Positions 7,253-16,240 are shown, counted from the stretch's first letter. The stretch is 64,000 bases of DNA from CAZOZZ01 sp965262425 (GCA_965262425.1 OZ253536.1:5642001-5706000); one strand, 5' to 3'. Notes: generated by a model not told the origin, from the sequence alone. Translations and numbers: made by a program.

Positions 7253-8260
7253 ATGACAATGGTTGTGATCCTCTCCCTCATGTTGTTTCAATGGCCCGAT
7301 TCGGTAACCATCGACGGCGACCCGGTCCTGCGCGTTCTTGGGAAGGACGCCATTCAGGCGATCGACCGCCCGGTGTTCGTGCCGGCGCGGGACGCTGATT
7401 TCATGATCGACGACGAACTTGTGATCGGACTCGTCGAAGGAGGCGAAGCCAAGGCGTATTCCACATGGCTGCTGGATCGTCACGAAATAGTCAACGACGT
7501 CATCGGCCGCACCCCGGTCGCGGTTACCTGGTGACCGCTCTGTTATACGGGCATCGTGTATGTCCGAAACATCAGAGACCGGGAGTTGACGTTTGGTGTT
7601 TCGGGCCGTCTCTGGCGCGAGAACCTGATCATGTATGATCGCCAGACCGATTCCTGGTGGGCGCAGGCCTATGGACGCGCTGTCCAGGGTCCGATGAAGG
7701 GTACGGAGCTTGAGATGTACCCTACGGCGATGATGACATGGAAACAGTGGCGCGAGCTCCACCCTGAAACTCTGGCGCTGTCGAAGCGCGTCCGTGGCCG
7801 GCTTGAGGGAATGTCGGATGCTTATGCCGGCTACCATCGGAGTCAGCAAATTGGAGTGACAGGGTTACTACGCTTCCGATCCGACGGTATCGGCCCGAAG
7901 GAGCGGGTCCTCAGCTTCGTCGTCGATGGCGCGTCGTTTACAGTTCCTTTGGCCGAGCTGTCCGACAATCCAGTCCTGAACGCGGAGGCCGGCGGCAGGT
8001 CCTTCCTCATCGTTGGAACGCCTGACAAGAAGACGGCCCGGGTTTTCATAACCGAGTCGTCGGAGTGGGAACTCCTGGAAGCCGGGGACGGGAGTATCGT
8101 CATCAAAGACGGATTAACCGATTCGGAATGGGACGGGTTGACGGGGAACGCCGTAGCCGGACCGGCAAAAGGTCAGCAACTGGCCGAAGTCCCCGGAACG
8201 CTGTCCTACTGGTTCGCCTGGAAAACTTTCTATCCGCAAACGACGATCCTCAAGCATTGA
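7253..8260 (+). CDS. Selenocysteine-containing DUF3179 protein, UGA at codon 94
   Basis: A frame of 335 codons from the ATG at 7253 with a single internal UGA at 7532-7534. Upstream: LVIGLVEGGEAKAYSTWLLDRHEIVNDVIGRTPVAVTW; downstream in the same frame: PLCYTGIVYVRNI, then LTFGVSGRLWRENLIMYDRQTDSWWAQAYGRAVQGP. DUF3179 proteins have VTWCPLC at this point, so the UGA replaces the first Cys of CPLC and gives UxxC (U94, Cys97). The rest is full length (YPTAMMTWKQWRELHPETLAL; C-terminal PGTLSYWFAWKTFYPQT). DUF3179 has no settled function; the conserved CxxC suggests redox or metal chemistry (inference). A short hydrophobic start (MVVILSLMLFQW) may be a signal segment. A hairpin of SECIS type follows the UGA. 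It is divergent from the selenoprotein peroxiredoxin, 173 bp apart. Confidence 0.88.
7532..7566 (+). promoter_or_regulatory. Putative bacterial SECIS for the DUF3179 UGA
   Basis: After the UGA at 7532-7534 the mRNA has CGGGCAU (7548-7554), a 5-nt loop CGUGU (7555-7559) and AUGUCCG (7560-7566): seven pairs including one G-U. G is the second base of the loop and the loop starts about 23 nt from the UGA, in line with the bacterial SECIS rule. Judged by eye, without an energy calculation. Confidence 0.72.
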
Positions 8261-8449
8261 ATTCTTCCGCGGGTCCTCCCAGGGCCCGCCGCAGCGTTCC
8301 GGCTGCATTTCTCCATCGTGGAAACCCCGACTCTTTCCGACGGAGTTCTCTGTGTTCCAGGCTACAGACCCTTCCATGCAAGCGAACGTAGCCTTTGTTC
8401 ATGGGTTACGAATCTATTTGAATCCCAAAATGATTGAAGGAGCATCCGA

Positions 8450-8665
8450 ATGAAGAAGACTGTGCTGATCGGAGCAGGTTTGATCCTGGTGTTTTCGCTG
8501 GTCGCAGCGGCCCAGATGCGTCCGAGTCCGGCCATGCAAATGGCGCTGGACAACATGTCCAAGGTCATGGTCGACATGCCCATGAACGAGCGTGCCGCGT
8601 ACATAGGATCCCATCCTGCACAACATCCATACGTATCTGGAGCCGTCGAAGAAGACAATCTTTAA
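8450..8665 (+). CDS. Small exported protein of unknown function (possibly part of a broken gene)
   Basis: A 71-residue frame with a clear signal peptide (MKKTVLIGAGLILVFSLVAAAQ) and a ribosome site (gaaggagca) 9 bp upstream. The mature part (MRPSPAMQMALDNMSKVMVDMPMNERAAYIG) matches no family I know. Its last 17 codons overlap, in another frame, sequence that clearly encodes the conserved part of a different protein (8607-8948). So either this is a real small secreted protein with an accidental tail, or its true frame continues by a frameshift into the next piece. Confidence 0.4.
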   Translation: MKKTVLIGAGLILVFSLVAAAQMRPSPAMQMALDNMSKVMVDMPMNERAAYIGSHPAQHPYVSGAVEEDNL

Positions 8666-8948
8666 CTGGGCGCAGCCCATCCAGCACCAGGTGAATCGGG
8701 CGGAGATCAAGGATGACGGCCTCATCAGTGTGAAGTGTGACGTCCACAACTGGATGTCCGCCTTCATCGTCGTCAAGGCCCACCCCTTCTGGGCAGTCTC
8801 AGCCGAAGACGGGACTTATCGTATCGAGAACGTCCCTGTCGGTCGATACAAGCTCAGTGTCTGGCACGAGGAACTCGGCATGATCGAGCGGGACATCACC
8901 GTGACGGCGGGCAAGGAAACGACGATGGATTTTGATATCGGCAGCTGA
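8607..8948 (+). pseudogene. C-terminal remnant of a carboxypeptidase-regulatory-like/cupredoxin-associated protein
   Basis: After a TAG at 8604 the frame reads DPILHNIHTYLEPSKKTIFN, WAQPIQHQV, then GLISVKCDVHNWMSAFIVV, AHPFWAVSAEDGTYRIENVP and GRYKLSVWHEELG. This is the conserved second half of exported proteins with a plastocyanin-like NDxxLHNIH loop, a CDVHxWM copper-site-like motif and a carboxypeptidase-regulatory-like beta domain. The first half is missing and no good start precedes it, so the gene is broken by a deletion or frameshift. The signal peptide at 8450 may be its original N terminus joined out of frame. Confidence 0.6.
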
Positions 8949-8960
8949 ACTTGGGTAGGA

Positions 8961-9388
8961 CCTCAACGCAAAGACGCAAAGACGCGAAGAACCGCAAGAT
9001 CTAATTTCTCAGAAGAAAATTCGCCTCCTCCGCAGAATTTGTGGGCAGTCCAAAGGCCTGTGCGCACATAAGTAATTGAAACAAAGTACCTTATTCTTTT
9101 GTTCGACGGCGAATATTCCAGTACCCACTTCGGTCGGACGCCTACACCCGGTGCCCGGAGCCCCCGCCGGAGGCCCCGTTCCCCATCGCCCACACCAGCC
9201 GACACCGCGGAGCGCAGCCGAGGGTCAAGGCCGGCGCAGCCGCCGAGCTTGCGAGTGAAGCCTTGAGGCTTGGCGAGCACCGTGGTCTCCTCAAGCGGCG
9301 ATGGAAGACGGTTTTACCCACAAATTCTGCGGAAGACCCGAAAATTCTTTCTTGCGCCCTTTGCAATTTCGCGTTTTTGCGTTGAGTT
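8961..9388. repeat. CAACGCAAAGACGC palindromic repeat, split by a MITE
   Basis: The left arm (8961-9022, tcaacgcaaagacgcaaaga...) and right arm (9340-9388, ...cgcgtttttgcgttgagt) are inverted copies of a palindromic repeat that also occurs at 11631-11703 and 30458-30574. The 317-bp MITE at 9023-9339 is inserted in its loop. The element is noncoding. Confidence 0.65.
9023..9339 (+). mobile_element. 317-bp MITE, copy 1, with 8-bp target duplication
   Basis: Terminal inverted repeats of 23 bp (20 matches) centred on CCGCAGAATTTGTGGG, flanked by a perfect 8-bp duplication GAAAATTC at 9015-9022 and 9340-9347. Copies of exactly the same length lie at 12415-12731 and 52136-52452 in the same orientation and differ by only a few bases. 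The GC-rich interior has no convincing gene. An 8-bp duplication fits IS4, IS66 or IS256-type transposases; no partner with these tips is visible here. Confidence 0.9.
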
Positions 9389-9474
9389 CCAGTCACCCTC
9401 CCCCCTCCTTTTCGTTGACTCCGGCTCATATCGGCAGTAGAACGTCAGGTATCAATCCTGAGGAGAAAATTATC

Positions 9475-11511
9475 ATGCGTACTCGCGCTTGTCTCTGGGT
9501 GCTTGTCGTTCTGATTCTGCCGGCAACCCTGCTCGGCCAGGCGGACGACCGGCTGTCACTGGATCTTTATCTCGAGCTCGAAGGAGTGTCCGGCCCCCGG
9601 CTGTCTCCGGACGGGTCCCAGATTATCTATACCCGGCAGTGGGTGGACAAAGTCAACGACCGGAGGGAATCTTCACTCTGGATCATGAACGCCGACGGAA
9701 CCAGAAACCGTTTCCTCGTCGAAGGTTCGAACGCACGCTGGTCCCCGAGCGGAGACCGCATTACCTACACCGCATCCGGGAAGCCGGTCGGCACCCAGAT
9801 CTTCGTCCGATGGATGGATGCGGAAGGAGCCGTTTCCCAGATTACGCGGGTGGAGAAGTCGCCCGGATCGATCGAGTGGTCTCCGTCCGGAGACAGCATC
9901 GGGTTCACGATGCTTGTCGAGGAGAAGAACTCGTGGTCGATCGACCTGCCGTCCCGTCCCGAGGGGGCAGAGTGGACCGAAACACCAAAAATCGTGGAGC
10001 GATTGAGTTACCGCCGGGACCGACAGGGCTTTACCGACACCGGGTACCGGCACATCTTCGTCGTGCCGGCGAGTGGCGGAACGCCCCGTCAGATTACTTC
10101 CGGTGACTTCAACCATTCGTCCGTCGAGTGGACGCCCGACGGAGCGAGCATCCTCTTCAGCGGGTTGCGCACCGACGATGCCGACTACCAGTGGAGGGAG
10201 AGTCACATCTACGCCGTCGACGTGACAACCCGTCAGATCCGTCAGTTGACCGACCATCATGGGCCGGACTCGGGCCCCCTGGTTTCTCCTGACGGCACGA
10301 AGATCGTCTATGTCGGCTACGACTGGACTGAAGATACGTTTGTTGAGCGGAAGATATTCGTGGCCAACATTGATGGATCGAACGCCCATCTGGCATCGGG
10401 GGACTGGGACCGGTCGCCGTCCAATATTACGTGGAACGCCTCGGGCTCCGGCGTCTATTTCACGGCCAGCGATTCGGGGCTCCGGAACCTGCACTTCCTT
10501 TCTCTCGAAGGTTCCCGCGCCGGGACAGTGAGTTCCGTCACGACGGGCACGCACCTGTTGACGACGACCGATATCCATCCGTCAGGGACAGCGGTGGGCA
10601 TCCGGACAAGCTTCCACAAGCCGGCCGACGTGGTTCGTTTTGACGTGGCCCGGGCTTCGGACATCCAGCAGTTGACCTACGTCAACGACGACATCCTGAC
10701 CGGCCGGAAGCTGGGTGAAGTTCACGAGATCAAGTACGTGTCGACGGGCGGCCTGGAGATTCAGGGCTGGTACGTCACGCCGCCCGATTTCGATCCGAAT
10801 CGCAAGTACCCGATGCAACTTCACATCCACGGCGGGCCGCACGGCATGTACAACGTGGGCTTTAACTTTGGGTGGCAGGAACAGGCGGCCAACGATTACG
10901 TCATCCTGTACACGAATCCCAGAGGCAGTTCCGGCTATGGGAGCAGCTTCGGTAACGAGATCATGCGCGCTTATCCCAGCAAGGACTATGACGACCTCAT
11001 GGCCGGTGTGGACACGATGCTCGAAAAAGGATTCGTCGACGAGCAGAACATGTTCGTTACCGGCTGCAGCGGCGGCGGGGTCCTGACGGCATGGGTCGTG
11101 GGACACACGGATCGGTTCGCTGCGGCATCGGCCAACTGCCCCGTCATCGACTGGGTCAGTTTCGTGGGCACAACCGACGGCGCGAGCTGGTACCGGAACT
11201 TTGATGAGCTGCCGTGGGACGACCCGAGCGAGCACCTTCGTCGCTCACCGTTGACGTACGTTGGGAACGTGAGCACACCGACGATGCTGATGACCGGAGT
11301 CAACGACCTGCGAACGCCCATGCCGCAGACCGAGCAGTTCTATAGCGCGCTCAAGTTCCTGAAGGTTCCGGCCGCCATGCTCCGTTTCAACGACGAGTGG
11401 CACGGGACGACGTCGAAGCCGTCGAACTTCATGCGGACGCAACTCTACTTGAGGCACTGGTTCGAGAAACATACGCGGCCAGGGACCAGTTCCGACAATC
11501 AGAACCGGTAG
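9475..11511 (+). CDS. S9-family serine peptidase (acylaminoacyl/dipeptidyl peptidase type), exported
   Basis: A 678-residue protein. The ATG at 9475 follows gaggaga and starts a signal peptide (LWVLVVLILPATLLGQA), so export to the periplasm is expected. Residues about 25-420 are WD40/TolB-like beta-propeller repeats (LSPDGSQIIYTRQW, SPSGDRITYTA, SPDGTKIVYVG). The C-terminal alpha/beta hydrolase domain carries the nucleophile in GCSGGG (Ser532), the Asp in TGVNDLRTPM and the His in DEWHGT, the S9C triad order. It removes N-terminal residues or acylated residues from short peptides. Transcription probably ends at the hairpin at 11554-11604. The 317-bp MITE lies about 130 bp upstream. Confidence 0.9.
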   Translation: MRTRACLWVLVVLILPATLLGQADDRLSLDLYLELEGVSGPRLSPDGSQIIYTRQWVDKVNDRRESSLWIMNADGTRNRFLVEGSNARWSPSGDRITYTASGKPVGTQIFVRWMDAEGAVSQITRVEKSPGSIEWSPSGDSIGFTMLVEEKNSWSIDLPSRPEGAEWTETPKIVERLSYRRDRQGFTDTGYRHIFVVPASGGTPRQITSGDFNHSSVEWTPDGASILFSGLRTDDADYQWRESHIYAVDVTTRQIRQLTDHHGPDSGPLVSPDGTKIVYVGYDWTEDTFVERKIFVANIDGSNAHLASGDWDRSPSNITWNASGSGVYFTASDSGLRNLHFLSLEGSRAGTVSSVTTGTHLLTTTDIHPSGTAVGIRTSFHKPADVVRFDVARASDIQQLTYVNDDILTGRKLGEVHEIKYVSTGGLEIQGWYVTPPDFDPNRKYPMQLHIHGGPHGMYNVGFNFGWQEQAANDYVILYTNPRGSSGYGSSFGNEIMRAYPSKDYDDLMAGVDTMLEKGFVDEQNMFVTGCSGGGVLTAWVVGHTDRFAAASANCPVIDWVSFVGTTDGASWYRNFDELPWDDPSEHLRRSPLTYVGNVSTPTMLMTGVNDLRTPMPQTEQFYSALKFLKVPAAMLRFNDEWHGTTSKPSNFMRTQLYLRHWFEKHTRPGTSSDNQNR

Positions 11512-11553
11512 AGTCAAAATCTACAGGGACGGAGAATTGTTTCTCCGTGGAGA

Positions 11554-11604
11554 GCCGGGGAGGACCGAAGTTAGCCCCCATAAGGTCCTCCCCGGTTTTC
11601 GTTT
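11554..11604 (+). terminator. Intrinsic terminator after the S9 peptidase
   Basis: A 12-bp perfect stem, CCGGGGAGGACC and GGTCCTCCCCGG, with a 17-nt loop, followed by TTTTCGTTTT. It sits 43 bp after the peptidase stop codon. Confidence 0.75.
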
Positions 11605-11630
11605 TGGGACTTCGCCGGTTGGTCGGGATT

Positions 11631-11703
11631 TCAACGCAAAAACGCAAAGTCCGCAAATTCTTTTTATATAGAAATTTGCGTTCCTTTGCGTCTTTGCGTT
11701 GAC
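11631..11703. repeat. CAACGCAAAAACGC palindromic repeat, intact copy
   Basis: Arms tcaacgcaaaaacgcaaag and ctttgcgtctttgcgttga are inverted, separated by an AT-rich loop with an internal caaattc/gaaatttg stem. It is the same family as 8961-9388 and 30458-30574. It may act as a REP-like or transcript-stabilising element; no gene is seen in it. Confidence 0.65.
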
Positions 11704-11862
11704 TAGTATCGTTTCGGTTTGGCGCAACCCACGTTCAGGCGGGTTGCGTGGTCCAGGGCCCACTGGCTCTTTCGCAGGCAAAACGTCAGTTTCCCTGGCT
11801 GGTCTGCTCCCTCAGATAATGCGATACCATCCGGGGCCCCACGCAGTGTCCAGGTTCTGTTC

Positions 11863-12108
11863 CAGATCGTCCCGGTCATATCGAAGCAGATGGTCGTACC
11901 AGAGGTTCGTATCGAAGGAATCCCCGAGTTCGTTCAGGTGGACCTGGTCCGGTTGGGTAAACCACCTTGTCGAGAGATTCACGCACAGATCGTCCCGGTC
12001 ATATCGAAGCAGATGGTCGTACCAGAGGTTCGTATCGAAGGAATCCCCGAGTTCGTTCAGGTGGACCTGGTCCGGTTGGGTAAACCACCTTGTCGAGAGA
12101 TTCACGCA
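11863..12108. repeat. Perfect tandem duplication, 123-bp unit, two copies
   Basis: Positions 11863-11985 and 11986-12108 are identical, and the first two bases of a third unit follow. The unit is 41 codons long and is open on the minus strand, giving a 109-residue frame (12141 to 11812) in which the segment LSTRWFTQPDQVHLNELGDS recurs. I do not recognise the protein and no start or ribosome site supports it. The rest of 11704-12414 shows no other feature. Confidence 0.85.
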
Positions 12109-12414
12109 CAGATTATACGTACTTTCTCCAGCCCCTCCCAAGCCCCGATTTTGATGGATTAGCCGGCATCGGAGAGGCAGGAGCGCGAAAGGATCAATTC
12201 CCGGCTTTGGACCAATGTGTCCAGCCGAATCCCGTTTTTTGTATTCTGGATTCCAAAATCTGTATTATCGGTCTATGTTTTCATGTAAGTTGCTGTAATA
12301 ATTGATGTTTGTTTGGCAGGCGGATTGCCTTGTCTCAGGGCACTGGGGGTCGGGTTCGATCGTTATCGACGTGCGGTTTCGTTGTCACCGACAGGAATAG
12401 TTGTTATATTTTTT

Positions 12415-12731
12415 GCCTCCTCCGCAGAATTTGTGGGCAGTCCAAAGGCCTGTGCGCACATAAGTAATTGAAACAAAGTACCTTATTCTTTTGTTCGACG
12501 GCGAATATTCCAGTACCCACTTCGGTCGGACGCCTACACCCGGTGCCCGGAGCCCCCGCCGGAGGCCCCGTTCCCCATCGCCCACACCAGCCGACACCGC
12601 GGAGCGCAGCCGAGGGTCAAGGCCGGCGCAGCCGCCGAGCTTGCGAGGGAAGCCTTGAGGCTTGGCGAGCACCGTGGTCTCCTCAAGCGGCGATGGAAGA
12701 CGGTTTTACCCACAAATTCTGCGGAAGACCC
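12415..12731 (+). mobile_element. 317-bp MITE, copy 2, with 8-bp target duplication
   Basis: The same element as at 9023-9339, flanked by a perfect 8-bp duplication TATTTTTT at 12407-12414 and 12732-12739. It sits about 200 bp upstream of the TonB-receptor gene. Very high identity to the other copies indicates recent movement. Confidence 0.9.
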
Positions 12732-12927
12732 TATTTTTTGAGTCACACTCATCCGGGACAAGCCGCAGGACTTCCGTCGCATCGAGGGGGTCCTCCGATT
12801 GTCAGGATTGTTTGAAGATCGCGACCAACCCTCATTCTTTCCCCCGCGAGCATTATCGATATTAAGTGAACTTGAACAGGAAGCTGCGGTCCGGTCAACG
12901 CGATCCGGACTGATAGTTGGAGGTTAC

Positions 12928-15915
12928 ATGCATCGATTACGATTTACTGTTTTGGCGCTGGTAATGGTACTGGTGCTCGCGCCGTCGCTGATGGCGCAGT
13001 CGACGACGGGCTCGGTCCTCGGCGACGTGGCAGATCTGTCCGGCGCAGTCCTGCCGGGCGCGAACGTCCGGATCACGAACAACGCCACCGGCGCCACGCG
13101 TGAAGCATTGACCAACGAAGTCGGGGCGTTCCGTTTCTCCGGTCTCGCCCCCGCCAACTACACGGTGACGGTCGAGTTTCCGGGTTTCAGGACGGTGACC
13201 CGCCCGGCAGTCAACCTTGCGGTTGGAGGCACGACCAAGGTCGACTTCGCCCTGGAAGTCGGACAGATCACCGAGTCGATCACGGTGACCGAAGAGGCGC
13301 CGCTGGTCCAGACGACGGCAAACACGATTCAGGCCGTGGTTGACAACCAGAGAGTCCAGGAGTTACCGACCAAGAGTCGAGACTTCATGGATCTGATGCT
13401 GCTGGCGCCGGGAGTGACGATCGACCAGAGTTCGGTGCGCGGCGGAAACAGCGACTCGGTCAGCTTCTACGGCATGGACGAGCGGAACAAGACGGTCTGG
13501 CTCGAAGGCGTGGACTTCAACGACGAGGTCACCATGGGTGGTTCGGGCATCTCTGAAGCGACCCGGACGCGTCTGGGTCAGGAAGCCATCCAGGAGTTCC
13601 AGGTGATGTCGAGCGGCTATTCGGCCGAGTTTGGCCGGACCGGGTCGGGCGCCATCAACGTGGTCGTCAAGTCGGGTGGAAACGATGTCCACGGGAGCGG
13701 TTTCTACTTCCTTCGCGACGATTCGTTCGACAAGCCGCCGTTCGCGGTTAGCGGCGGCGTTGCCACACCTGCGGCCGTCGTACCGCCGTTCAAGACCCAG
13801 CAGTACGGGGTCACGGTGGGTGGTCCCTTCATTCGCGACAAGGCGTTTTTCTTCACGTCGATCGAGCGACGGACGGATGAGAACAGCGTGCAGATCTCGA
13901 TTCCGCCATCCGTGAAAACGTTCGTGGATTCATTGAACGCCGGCTACGACACCAGCAGCGCGTTGCCGTTGACAGCCGACGAAAAGAATGCTTTGGGAAA
14001 GTTCACATTCAACCTGGCGCCGGCGCACACGCTGACCCTGATGTACCTCTATGACGACCGGGAGTTTGCCAACAAGCAGGCGGGTGGATCGAATGGCGCC
14101 GACAACGGGTTCGACGACGTGAGGAGCTCCTACAACGCGACGGCCAACGTGACGTCGCTGTTCGGAACCAGCATCGTGAACGAGTTCCGGTTGAACCGTT
14201 CGATTCAGCGCTTGTTCCGGAGCCTTCAGGCAAGTGCAACGGGAGGATTCATTCCGGAATTGGACTTCCCGTCTGTCGATCTCGGAACGGCCGGTAACGT
14301 GCCGCAGGGCCGCGTCCAGAAGAACTGGATCTTCTCGGATACGATGAGCTTCGAGTTCGGCAACCACTCGCTGAAGCTGGGCGGAGAGTCTAACCGCGTG
14401 GTGGCGACCGCCGATGCAAACGTTACTTTCCAGGGCATCTACCGGTTCCCGTCGGATACGGCGACGGTTCCGGACCGCTACACGGCGAACTTCAACTTGC
14501 CGTTCGATCGTGGAGAGGCTCCGGACCCCACATTCATTAGCATCCGGCGCGACGTGGCGTCCTATGCCGCCTTCATCAACGATACGTGGCGCGTGACGCC
14601 GAATTTCACCCTCAATATGGGTCTGCGCTACGACAAGAGGACGTACCGTGGTGTTCCCGGTGTTTCCTCGATCGGCGGTCCCGACGCGTTCGAGCAGCCC
14701 GGTTTCTCCAGGGATCGTCCTGAAGACGTTTGGGTCGCCGTCGCGATCGGTGGCGGTGCCCTGGGCACGCAGCGGGACTGGCGCCCGGGTGTCGAGGATG
14801 ACCTCGATCTGTCGCCACGGTTCGGCTTCTCCTGGGATGTTACCGGGAACGGCAAAGCGGTCGTGCGTGCCAGCTACGGCCTCTTCCACGACCGGATCAA
14901 CTCCAGCACGCTGCGAAGCCGCGTGTTCAGCTACAACGGTCTGTTAACTTCGGGAACACAGCTGAACGACGATGACGCGGCAGAGAACACGATCATCCAG
15001 GGGAATTTCCCGAACCTCATTTCGACGAACCTGCTGCCGTCCCAAACGGGTGTCCGACTCGGTGGGACGCCGGACGCTCCGACGCCGACGATGAACACGC
15101 CCTACACCCAGCAGTCGAACGTGGGGTTCCAGTATGCAGTCACGCCGGACATGGCATTCTCGGTAGACTTCATGCACATCCTGGGTTTGTTCTACGACAC
15201 GGCGACGTTCGAGCCGAACTCGCCGCTGCCGGGCGCGACGTCTTCCTCGACCCGGGTCTGCCCGTTGGCGACGCAGATCCTGGCGGCGGCCGGCCGTGCG
15301 CTGACCGCCTCGAATCTGCGTTCCTCCAGCGGCGGTTGCCTGCGCATCCAGATACTGGACTTCTCGAACCGTCTCCACATCAACACGCTCGGATTCAGGC
15401 TGGAGCGACGGTTTAGGAACAGGTTCGGCTTCCTGGCCGGTTACACGCTCGGCTCGGCGAAGAACTTCGACCGGACCTCGACCCACGAGAAGTTCGGCGA
15501 AGCCAACTTCGGTCCGAGCGACAACGACGTGCGGCACCGTTTCACGGGCAACTTCATTTACGGTCTGCCCTATGACATCCAGGTGTCGTCGATCGCGACG
15601 GCCAACAGCGCGCCGCCGTACGACCACACGACCGGGACAGACGACAACTTCGATTTCAGCCGAAACGATCGTCCGGCGGGAGTAGGCTCGTGGGCGCTGC
15701 GCGGCGAAACATTCTTCCAGATGGACTTACGTCTGGCGAAGAAGTTCGTCATCAACGAAGACATGACCGCGGAAGTCCTGTGGGAAATGTTCAACATCAC
15801 GAACCGTGCGAACATCGTGAACTTCAACGGGAATGCCCGTTCGTCGACGTTCATGAAGGGCCGGACCGCTCTGCCTCAGTTCCAGGGGCAGTTCGGAGTG
15901 CGGTTTACGTTCTAG
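12928..15915 (+). CDS. TonB-dependent receptor-like outer-membrane protein with N-terminal regulatory-like domain
   Basis: A 995-residue protein. The ATG at 12928 follows ttggaggtt and begins a signal peptide ending SLMAQS. Residues about 24-115 form a carboxypeptidase-regulatory-like beta domain (GSVLGDVADLSGAVLPGANV, NEVGAFRFSGLAPANYTV). A plug domain follows (ELPTKSRDFMDLMLLAPGVT, GAINVVVKSGGNDVHGSGFY), then a large beta barrel ending in aromatic ...QFGVRFTF, the usual outer-membrane insertion signal. This architecture is greatly expanded in Acidobacteriota, where substrates are mostly unknown but often glycans or peptides. The transcript ends at a strong terminator at 15933-15977. The following two secreted-protein genes have their own promoter, so any functional link is inference. 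Confidence 0.92.
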   Translation: MHRLRFTVLALVMVLVLAPSLMAQSTTGSVLGDVADLSGAVLPGANVRITNNATGATREALTNEVGAFRFSGLAPANYTVTVEFPGFRTVTRPAVNLAVGGTTKVDFALEVGQITESITVTEEAPLVQTTANTIQAVVDNQRVQELPTKSRDFMDLMLLAPGVTIDQSSVRGGNSDSVSFYGMDERNKTVWLEGVDFNDEVTMGGSGISEATRTRLGQEAIQEFQVMSSGYSAEFGRTGSGAINVVVKSGGNDVHGSGFYFLRDDSFDKPPFAVSGGVATPAAVVPPFKTQQYGVTVGGPFIRDKAFFFTSIERRTDENSVQISIPPSVKTFVDSLNAGYDTSSALPLTADEKNALGKFTFNLAPAHTLTLMYLYDDREFANKQAGGSNGADNGFDDVRSSYNATANVTSLFGTSIVNEFRLNRSIQRLFRSLQASATGGFIPELDFPSVDLGTAGNVPQGRVQKNWIFSDTMSFEFGNHSLKLGGESNRVVATADANVTFQGIYRFPSDTATVPDRYTANFNLPFDRGEAPDPTFISIRRDVASYAAFINDTWRVTPNFTLNMGLRYDKRTYRGVPGVSSIGGPDAFEQPGFSRDRPEDVWVAVAIGGGALGTQRDWRPGVEDDLDLSPRFGFSWDVTGNGKAVVRASYGLFHDRINSSTLRSRVFSYNGLLTSGTQLNDDDAAENTIIQGNFPNLISTNLLPSQTGVRLGGTPDAPTPTMNTPYTQQSNVGFQYAVTPDMAFSVDFMHILGLFYDTATFEPNSPLPGATSSSTRVCPLATQILAAAGRALTASNLRSSSGGCLRIQILDFSNRLHINTLGFRLERRFRNRFGFLAGYTLGSAKNFDRTSTHEKFGEANFGPSDNDVRHRFTGNFIYGLPYDIQVSSIATANSAPPYDHTTGTDDNFDFSRNDRPAGVGSWALRGETFFQMDLRLAKKFVINEDMTAEVLWEMFNITNRANIVNFNGNARSSTFMKGRTALPQFQGQFGVRFTF

Positions 15916-15932
15916 TCTCTAGCTGTTATCTG

Positions 15933-15977
15933 GAGCATTCCAGCCTCGTTCATCGGGGTTGGAATGCTCTTTTTTTC
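15933..15977 (+). terminator. Intrinsic terminator after the TonB-dependent receptor
   Basis: A stem GAGCATTCCA/TGGAATGCTC-like with two extra GC pairs, followed by seven Ts, starts 18 bp after the stop codon. Confidence 0.85.
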
Positions 15978-16211
15978 TGGTGGCCGGACCGCCATCCACA
16001 GCTTCGGGACTTCGATGTGTCGACGATCGCCGCCGCCTGCGGCGTGGCTCCATTTCAAGCCCAGCGTGGTTTCGCTTGTGTCTTTTCGTTGACGTTCTTG
16101 TAAGGGAGTATATATCAGTGGGTTACGATACTGAAAAGTCGAGGTGTGGTCTTGTGTGCCAGACTGATTGTCACATCGATTTTGTTTCCTGATTTGCCTG
16201 CTTTTGCGCCG

Positions 16212-16240
16212 TTCTTGGGATATAATTACGCCCGTATAAT
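16212..16240 (+). promoter_or_regulatory. Possible sigma70 promoter for the CxxCH protein gene
   Basis: TTCTTG (16212-16217), a 17-bp spacer and TATAAT (16235-16240) lie 50 bp before the ATG at 16291. A second overlapping TATAAT-like box is at about 16220. The rest of 15978-16211 shows nothing else. Confidence 0.4.

Noticed and set aside
9076..9339. Short open frames in the 317-bp MITE copies
   Set aside because: They recur only because the element is repeated; they have low-complexity Pro/Arg composition and no start signals.
13930..14889. A 319-codon minus-strand frame inside the TonB-receptor gene
   Set aside because: It is antisense to a clearly real gene, has Arg/Val/His-rich composition typical of GC-rich shadow frames and no domain or ribosome site.
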